Source: an uncultured Eubacteriales bacterium
Lineage (GTDB): Bacteria; Bacillota; Clostridia; Christensenellales; DTU072
Assembly (NCBI GenBank): GCA_902766325.1
Contig: CACXDF010000097.1
Coordinates: forward strand, 1-10,811
Direction: 5' to 3'
Length of the DNA: 10,811 bases
Shown here: in pieces, positions 5,678 to 10,811 of the stretch
How positions within the stretch are numbered: position 1 is the stretch's first letter
How the letters are laid out: every line of letters starts with the position of its first letter
Notes under the pieces: generated by a model
What the model was told of the DNA's origin: nothing
Database searches by the model: none
What the model saw: the letters and a program-made list of their open reading frames with translations, nothing else
Made by a program: the position numbers and the translations under genes

Positions 5678-7651
5678 ATGGAAGGCAAGTTCGAACTGGT
5701 GAGCGCCTATAAGCCCTGCGGAGATCAGCCGCAAGCGATCGATAAACTATGCGAGGGCTTAAACGACGGTCTGCGTACGCAGGTCCTTTTGGGCGTGACC
5801 GGATCGGGAAAAACGTATACGATGGCAAACGTGATCGCGCGGATGAACCGCCCCACGCTTGTTATCGCGCATAACAAAACGCTCGCGGCGCAGCTTTGTA
5901 ACGAGTTTAAAGAGTTCTTTCCTCATAACAGGGTGGAGTATTTCGTGTCCTATTACGATTATTATCGGCCGGAAGCCTACATCCCCTCTACCGACGTTTA
6001 TATCGAAAAGGATATGAGTCTGAACGACGAGATCGACAAACTGCGTCACTCGGCCACCGCTTCTTTGGGCGAACGGAGAGACGTGATCGTGGTCGCCTCG
6101 GTGTCTTGTATATACGGCCTCGGCGCCCCGCAAGAGTACTTTACGCAGATGATCTCTCTTCGACCGGGTATGGTCGTGGATCGCGACGACCTTTTGGACA
6201 GACTGGTCAAATTGCAGTATAAGCGCGCCGATTACGACTTCGTCAGAGCGACTTTTCGCGCGAGAGGAGACAGACTGGAGATCTTTCCCGCGTCCAACAG
6301 CAATACCGCGATTTTGGTGGAAATGTACGGCGATGAGATAGAAGGGCTGTACGAAGAGGACGTGACCACGAATAAGATCGTTAACGAGCTGGAACACGCC
6401 GCTATCTTTCCGGCCAGTCACTACGTTGTCGGCGACGAAAAAATGGAAAAAACGCTCGAACGTATTCGAGCCGATATGATAGAAGAGTGCAACGCGTTCA
6501 AAGAGCAAAACAAACTGCTCGAAGAACAGCGCCTGCGAGAAAGAGTCAATTACGATCTGGAAATGCTTCGCGAGATCGGTTATTGCAGCGGTATCGAAAA
6601 CTATTCTCGATACTTCGACGGGCGTTCACCCGGCGAGCCGCCGTTTACCTTGCTCGACTACTTTCCAAAGGACTTTTTGCTGTTTGTGGACGAGTCGCAT
6701 ATGACCTTGCCGCAACTGCGCGCCATGTACGCAGGCGACGTCGCGAGGAAAAAGAATCTGGTAGACTACGGATTTCGGTTAAAGTCGGCTTACGATAACA
6801 GACCGCTCAATTTCGAGGAGTTCAACAGCCGTTTTACGCAGATGATCTGCGTCAGCGCGACGCCCGCCGAGTACGAGTTGTCCGAGCAAGGGCAGATCGT
6901 AGAACAGTTTTTGCGGCCGACGGGACTTGTCGATCCCGAAATAGAAATACGCAAGACGGAAGGGCAGATCGACGATCTGATCGGAGAGATCAACGCTACC
7001 GTGGATAAAAAGGGTCGCGTGCTCGTCACAACGCTTACCAAAAAGATGGCCGAAAGCCTGACCGTGTATCTGTCCGAACACGGTATCAAAGCGACTTATA
7101 TGCACAGCGATATCGACACGCTCGAACGAATCGAGATCATCAATAAGCTGAGACTGGGAGAAACGGACGTCGTCGTCGGGATCAACCTGCTGAGAGAAGG
7201 TCTTGATATTCCGGAGGTCATGCTCGTTGCCATCCTCGACGCCGATAAAGAAGGATTCCTGAGGTCGCGTTCGGCGCTTATTCAGACGGTCGGTCGAGCC
7301 GCTCGTAACGCGGAAGCGCGCGTCATACTGTATGCGGACGTTATGACCGACAGCATGAAAGCCGCCATTGACGAGACCGCCCGCAGAAGGAACTATCAAC
7401 TTGCTTATAATAAGGAACACGGCATCACGCCGAAGACCATTATTAAAGAAATAAAGAACAGCGTCGTCATAACCAAAAAGGCAACCGGCGCCGGCAAGAA
7501 CATGACGAAAGGGGAAATCAGCAAGGAGATCGAGCGCTTGACCGGTCTGATGAAGACGGCCGCGGCGCAACTCGATTTCGAAACCTGTATTTCGTTGCGG
7601 GAAGAGATAGGCGCGTTGAAAGAAAAATTACGGAACAAAAAAGGTTTTTGA
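5678..7651 (+). CDS. uvrB: Excinuclease ABC subunit B (UvrB)
   Basis: Central helicase-like subunit of nucleotide excision repair: it is loaded by UvrA at bulky lesions, verifies the damage with ATP, and recruits UvrC for incision. The 657 residues match the usual length (about 660-670). Walker A is GVTGSGKT at 39-46 with K45; the Walker B/DEAD-type motif is DESH at 338-341; the damage-probing beta-hairpin carries tyrosines 92, 93, 95, 96, 101 and 108; helicase motif VI is QTVGRAARN at 536-544 with R540 and R543; the C-terminal UVR domain (about 613-648) is the UvrC-binding type. All key residues are present at the same numbering I know for E. coli UvrB. The start gives the expected FELVSAYKPCGDQPQAI beginning. 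It sits 4 bp after the preceding stop with only a weak CGGA upstream, so translation probably depends on coupling. uvrA follows after 19 bp. Confidence 0.98.
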   Translation: MEGKFELVSAYKPCGDQPQAIDKLCEGLNDGLRTQVLLGVTGSGKTYTMANVIARMNRPTLVIAHNKTLAAQLCNEFKEFFPHNRVEYFVSYYDYYRPEAYIPSTDVYIEKDMSLNDEIDKLRHSATASLGERRDVIVVASVSCIYGLGAPQEYFTQMISLRPGMVVDRDDLLDRLVKLQYKRADYDFVRATFRARGDRLEIFPASNSNTAILVEMYGDEIEGLYEEDVTTNKIVNELEHAAIFPASHYVVGDEKMEKTLERIRADMIEECNAFKEQNKLLEEQRLRERVNYDLEMLREIGYCSGIENYSRYFDGRSPGEPPFTLLDYFPKDFLLFVDESHMTLPQLRAMYAGDVARKKNLVDYGFRLKSAYDNRPLNFEEFNSRFTQMICVSATPAEYELSEQGQIVEQFLRPTGLVDPEIEIRKTEGQIDDLIGEINATVDKKGRVLVTTLTKKMAESLTVYLSEHGIKATYMHSDIDTLERIEIINKLRLGETDVVVGINLLREGLDIPEVMLVAILDADKEGFLRSRSALIQTVGRAARNAEARVILYADVMTDSMKAAIDETARRRNYQLAYNKEHGITPKTIIKEIKNSVVITKKATGAGKNMTKGEISKEIERLTGLMKTAAAQLDFETCISLREEIGALKEKLRNKKGF

Positions 7652-7670
7652 GATCCGTACAGGAGAATAA

Positions 7671-10466
7671 ATGGAAAATATTATTATCAAAGGGGCCAAG
7701 CAGAACAACCTCAAGAACATAGACCTGACTTTGCCCCGTAACAAACTGATCGTTTTTACCGGTCTGAGCGGAAGCGGTAAGTCCAGTCTTGCGTTCGACA
7801 CCATTTTTGCCGAGGGTCAACGTCGTTACGTCGAAAGTCTGTCCAGTTATGCCAGGCAGTTTTTAGGGCAAATGGACAAGCCGGACGTCGAATCCATCGA
7901 GGGACTCAGTCCGGCCATCAGTATCGATCAAAAAACCACCTCGAAGAACCCCCGTTCCACCGTCGGTACGGTGACGGAAATATACGACTATCTGCGTTTA
8001 TTATTCGCGCGGATCGGCGTTCCTCATTGTCCTAAGTGCGGTCGTGAGATCCGTTCTATATCCATCGACCAGATCGTAGACAAGGTAATGATGCTTCCCG
8101 AAAGAACGAAGTTCACGGTGGAAGCGCCTGTCGTTCGCGACAGAAAAGGCGAGTATGCCAAGTTGCTCGACAGTTTTCGTCGTTCCGGCTATTCCCGCGT
8201 TAAGATCGACGGCGTGACTTATATGCTGGACGAAGAGATCGCGCTTGATAAGAATCTGCGCCATAACATCAGCGTCGTCGTCGACAGACTCATCATGAAG
8301 CCCGATCTTCGTCGCCGCCTTACCGATAGCCTCGAGACGGCCTTAAAGTTAGCGGACGGCCTCGTCAACGTCGTTTGGGAAGAGGGCGAAGAACTCTTTT
8401 CCACCAACTATTCCTGTCCGGAATGCGGCATTACCATCGGCGAGATCACGCCGCGTATGTTCTCGTTCAACGCCCCTTACGGCGCCTGCGAAAAGTGTTC
8501 CGGTCTCGGCTTTACTGCGGAGATCGACGAAAAGAAACTTATTCCCGACCCGTCGCTTTCTTTGAACGAAAACGCCATTAAGTGCACCGGTTGGAACCTC
8601 GACATGGGACAAATGAGTAAGATGAAGTTTCAGGCGTTGTCGAAAAAATACGGTTTTTCCATGAATACGCCATACCGAGATCTGCCGCAAACGATCAAGG
8701 ATATCCTGCTTTACGGTACGGACGAAAGGATACTGCTTAAAGCCAACTCCCGCAATTTCAAGATGGAAATGAATGCTCATTACGAAGGCGTTATTCCCAA
8801 TTTGATGCGTCGATTCCGCGAGACCAAGAGCGAAGCGATCATTCACGATATACAAAAGCTGATGTCGGAGAACGAATGCTCCGTTTGTCACGGCAAAAAG
8901 CTGAAAAAAGAAGTCCTCGCCATCACCGTGGGCGGTAAAAACATTATCGAAGTGACCGAAATGCCGGTAGAGAGTCTTCCCGATTTCTTCTCGTCCGTCA
9001 TCACTACCGAAAAAGAAAGGATCATTGCGACGCCTATTTTTAAAGAACTGTACGCTCGCGTGCGTTTTATGATCGACGTAGGCCTGGGATATCTCACGCT
9101 CGCCCGTTCGGCCGCTACGCTTTCGGGCGGAGAGGCGCAACGTATCCGTCTCGCCACGCAGATCGGCAGCGGACTTACCGGCGTGCTGTATATTCTCGAC
9201 GAACCGAGTATCGGCTTGCATCAAAGAGACAACGACAGACTGCTGGCTACCTTAAAGAAGCTCCGCGACCTGGGCAATACGCTCGTGGTCGTCGAACACG
9301 ACGAAGACACCATACGCGCCGCCGACCATATCGTCGATATCGGCCCCGGCGCCGGTATTCAGGGCGGCGAAGTCATCGCGCAGGGGAGCCTGCTTGATAT
9401 CATGAACGCGCCTCGTTCTATTACGGGCGACTTTTTGAGCGGAAGAAGAAAGATCGAAGTGCCTACCGCATACAGACCGGGAAGCGGCAAAGAGATCGTT
9501 GTTCGCGGCGCGCGCCAGAACAATCTGAAAGGGATCGACGTGCATTTTCCGTTGGGGAAATTGGTGGTCGTCACCGGCGTCAGCGGTAGCGGTAAGTCGA
9601 GCCTTATTAATGGTATCCTGTATCCTCACCTTGCCAACGTGCTCAACAGAGCGGACTTGCAGGAGGGTAACTATGATAGTATGGAAGGGCTTGAAAACGT
9701 CGATAAGGTGATCGACATCGACCAAAGCCCTATCGGACGAACCCCTCGTTCCAACCCGGCCACCTACACGGGACTCTTTACGTATATCAGAGAACTTTTT
9801 GCTAAGACGCAGGGAGCCAAAGCGCGCGGCTATACGTCGGGGCGGTTCTCTTTTAACGTCAAAGGCGGCCGTTGCGAAAACTGTTGCGGCGACGGTATCA
9901 TCAAGATAGAAATGAACTTCCTTTCGGACGTGTACGTGCCTTGCGAGGTCTGCGGGGGAAAACGCTATAATCACGAGACCCTGGAAGTAAAATACAAGGA
10001 TAAGAACATTTTTGAAGTGCTCGATATGACGGTAGACGAAGCCTGTGTTTTCTTCGAAAATATCCCGTCCATATACAATAAAATAAAGACCCTGCGCGAC
10101 GTGGGGCTGGGGTACATCAAACTGGGCCAGCCTGCCACCACGTTTTCGGGAGGCGAAGCGCAGAGGATCAAACTGGCGACCGAATTGAGCAAGCGTCCGA
10201 CGAGCAAGACCGTCTACATTTTGGACGAACCTACGACCGGCTTACACGTGGCCGACGTGGAAAAACTGATGGCGATACTGAACAGACTCGTCGATAACGG
10301 TAATACCGTCATCGTCATCGAACATAATCTCGACGTGATAAGAATGGCCGATCACATCATCGACCTCGGTCCGGAAGGCGGCGGCGAAGGCGGCCGGGTC
10401 ATCGTTACCGGCACTCCGCAGGAAGTCAAGGCGTCGAATTTAGGGTATACAAGTTTATATATATAG
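7671..10466 (+). CDS. uvrA: Excinuclease ABC subunit A (UvrA)
   Basis: DNA-damage sensor of nucleotide excision repair, an ABC-type ATPase that works as a dimer with UvrB and leaves once UvrB is loaded. The 931 residues are near the usual length of about 940. First nucleotide-binding site: Walker A GLSGSGKS at 31-38 (K37), signature LSGGEAQR from 484, Walker B ILDEP with D510 and E511. Second site: Walker A GVSGSGKS at 636-643, signature FSGGEAQR from 825, Walker B with D852 and E853. Zinc modules are complete: C249/C252 with C273/C276, and C735/C738 with C758/C761; an additional CPKC pair is at 120-123. The second signature starts with Phe where Leu is usual, probably harmless. AGGAG at 7661-7665 supports the start. 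The uvrB-uvrA order is the common Bacillota arrangement. No SOS box is visible in the gap between the two genes. Confidence 0.98.
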   Translation: MENIIIKGAKQNNLKNIDLTLPRNKLIVFTGLSGSGKSSLAFDTIFAEGQRRYVESLSSYARQFLGQMDKPDVESIEGLSPAISIDQKTTSKNPRSTVGTVTEIYDYLRLLFARIGVPHCPKCGREIRSISIDQIVDKVMMLPERTKFTVEAPVVRDRKGEYAKLLDSFRRSGYSRVKIDGVTYMLDEEIALDKNLRHNISVVVDRLIMKPDLRRRLTDSLETALKLADGLVNVVWEEGEELFSTNYSCPECGITIGEITPRMFSFNAPYGACEKCSGLGFTAEIDEKKLIPDPSLSLNENAIKCTGWNLDMGQMSKMKFQALSKKYGFSMNTPYRDLPQTIKDILLYGTDERILLKANSRNFKMEMNAHYEGVIPNLMRRFRETKSEAIIHDIQKLMSENECSVCHGKKLKKEVLAITVGGKNIIEVTEMPVESLPDFFSSVITTEKERIIATPIFKELYARVRFMIDVGLGYLTLARSAATLSGGEAQRIRLATQIGSGLTGVLYILDEPSIGLHQRDNDRLLATLKKLRDLGNTLVVVEHDEDTIRAADHIVDIGPGAGIQGGEVIAQGSLLDIMNAPRSITGDFLSGRRKIEVPTAYRPGSGKEIVVRGARQNNLKGIDVHFPLGKLVVVTGVSGSGKSSLINGILYPHLANVLNRADLQEGNYDSMEGLENVDKVIDIDQSPIGRTPRSNPATYTGLFTYIRELFAKTQGAKARGYTSGRFSFNVKGGRCENCCGDGIIKIEMNFLSDVYVPCEVCGGKRYNHETLEVKYKDKNIFEVLDMTVDEACVFFENIPSIYNKIKTLRDVGLGYIKLGQPATTFSGGEAQRIKLATELSKRPTSKTVYILDEPTTGLHVADVEKLMAILNRLVDNGNTVIVIEHNLDVIRMADHIIDLGPEGGGEGGRVIVTGTPQEVKASNLGYTSLYI

Positions 10467-10479
10467 TTTTGGAGGACAT

Positions 10480-10811
10480 ATGAGTAATTTATTTTCTTTT
10501 GATCTGGAAACAAACCGCACAGGTTTTTTCGATATTACGGATAAGGTCATCGATTTTGTAAAAAAGAGCGGCGTGAAAGAGGGCATTTGTCTCGTTTATT
10601 GCCCGCATACCACCGCGTCCATCACCATCAACGAAAACGCGGACGAATTCGTCGCGTCCGACGTCGACTTTGCCATGAAGACCGTTTTCCCGAAAATGCC
10701 GGAGTTTCGTCACGACGAAGGAAATAGCGATTGTCACGTAAAATGCAGTGTTATGGGTGCGTCCGAAACGCTCATCATTACCGAAGGAAAAGTCCTTTTG
10801 GGACGTTGGCA
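10480..10811 (+). CDS. yjbQ: YjbQ/UPF0047 family protein, 5' part (continues past window end)
   Basis: An open frame starting at ATG 10480 runs to the window edge, giving the first 110 residues of a family whose members are about 130-140 residues long. Recognisable family motifs are FDITDKV near 17-23, CPHTTASITINEN at 41-53, HDEGNSDCH at 78-86 with conserved H78 and H86, the VMGASETL segment, and EGKVLLGRW at the cut end. E. coli YjbQ is reported to have weak thiamine-phosphate synthase activity, but the true role of the family is unsettled. The conserved histidines and acidic residues fit metal or phosphate binding. GGAGG at 10471-10475, 4 bp before the ATG, supports the start. It lies 13 bp after uvrA, so it is probably co-transcribed, although no functional tie to DNA repair is known. 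Two cysteines (C85, C89) sit near the histidine motif. Confidence 0.93.
   Translation, partial: MSNLFSFDLETNRTGFFDITDKVIDFVKKSGVKEGICLVYCPHTTASITINENADEFVASDVDFAMKTVFPKMPEFRHDEGNSDCHVKCSVMGASETLIITEGKVLLGRW

Noticed and set aside
9870..9968. Cys-rich stretch CENCC...CEVC in UvrA as a possible novel metal site.
   Set aside because: This is the normal second zinc module of UvrA with standard CxxC spacing; the extra cysteine at 739 is a minor variation.

Overview
The window is a single, tightly packed, plus-strand block of eight genes with gaps of 28 bp or less and no visible terminator, RNA gene, mobile element or CRISPR array. Balanced base composition, strong AGGAG-type ribosome sites, a uvrB-uvrA gene pair and a BspA-type leucine-rich repeat protein suggest a Bacillota (Clostridia-like) bacterium, plausibly from the gut. 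That placement is an inference; no rRNA or other direct phylogenetic marker is present.

Layout: (1) 1-1185, the 3' part of a BspA-type leucine-rich repeat protein that begins before the window; (2) 1214-2986 and 2983-4761, two tandem paralogous glycoside hydrolase family 2 enzymes of about 590 residues that overlap by ATGA; (3) 4772-5293 and 5302-5673, two small proteins I cannot assign to a named family, each with a winged-helix-like N-terminus and a single C-terminal membrane segment; (4) 5678-7651 uvrB and 7671-10466 uvrA, the damage-recognition part of nucleotide excision repair; (5) 10480 to the window end, the start of a YjbQ/UPF0047 family gene.

Functionally the block joins carbohydrate use (GH2 pair, perhaps with the upstream surface-type protein) to housekeeping DNA repair. 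The link may be no more than chromosomal adjacency. The least explained part is the pair of tail-anchored winged-helix-like proteins immediately before uvrB. They look like divergent relatives of each other, and the second ends only 4 bp before the uvrB start, which has no strong ribosome site of its own. The second notable signal is a mosaic identity pattern between the two GH2 genes: a 179-bp segment of the catalytic barrel is about 93% identical, including a 50-bp exact match, although flanking regions have diverged clearly. This is consistent with local gene conversion. Everything else looks like ordinary conserved gene content.
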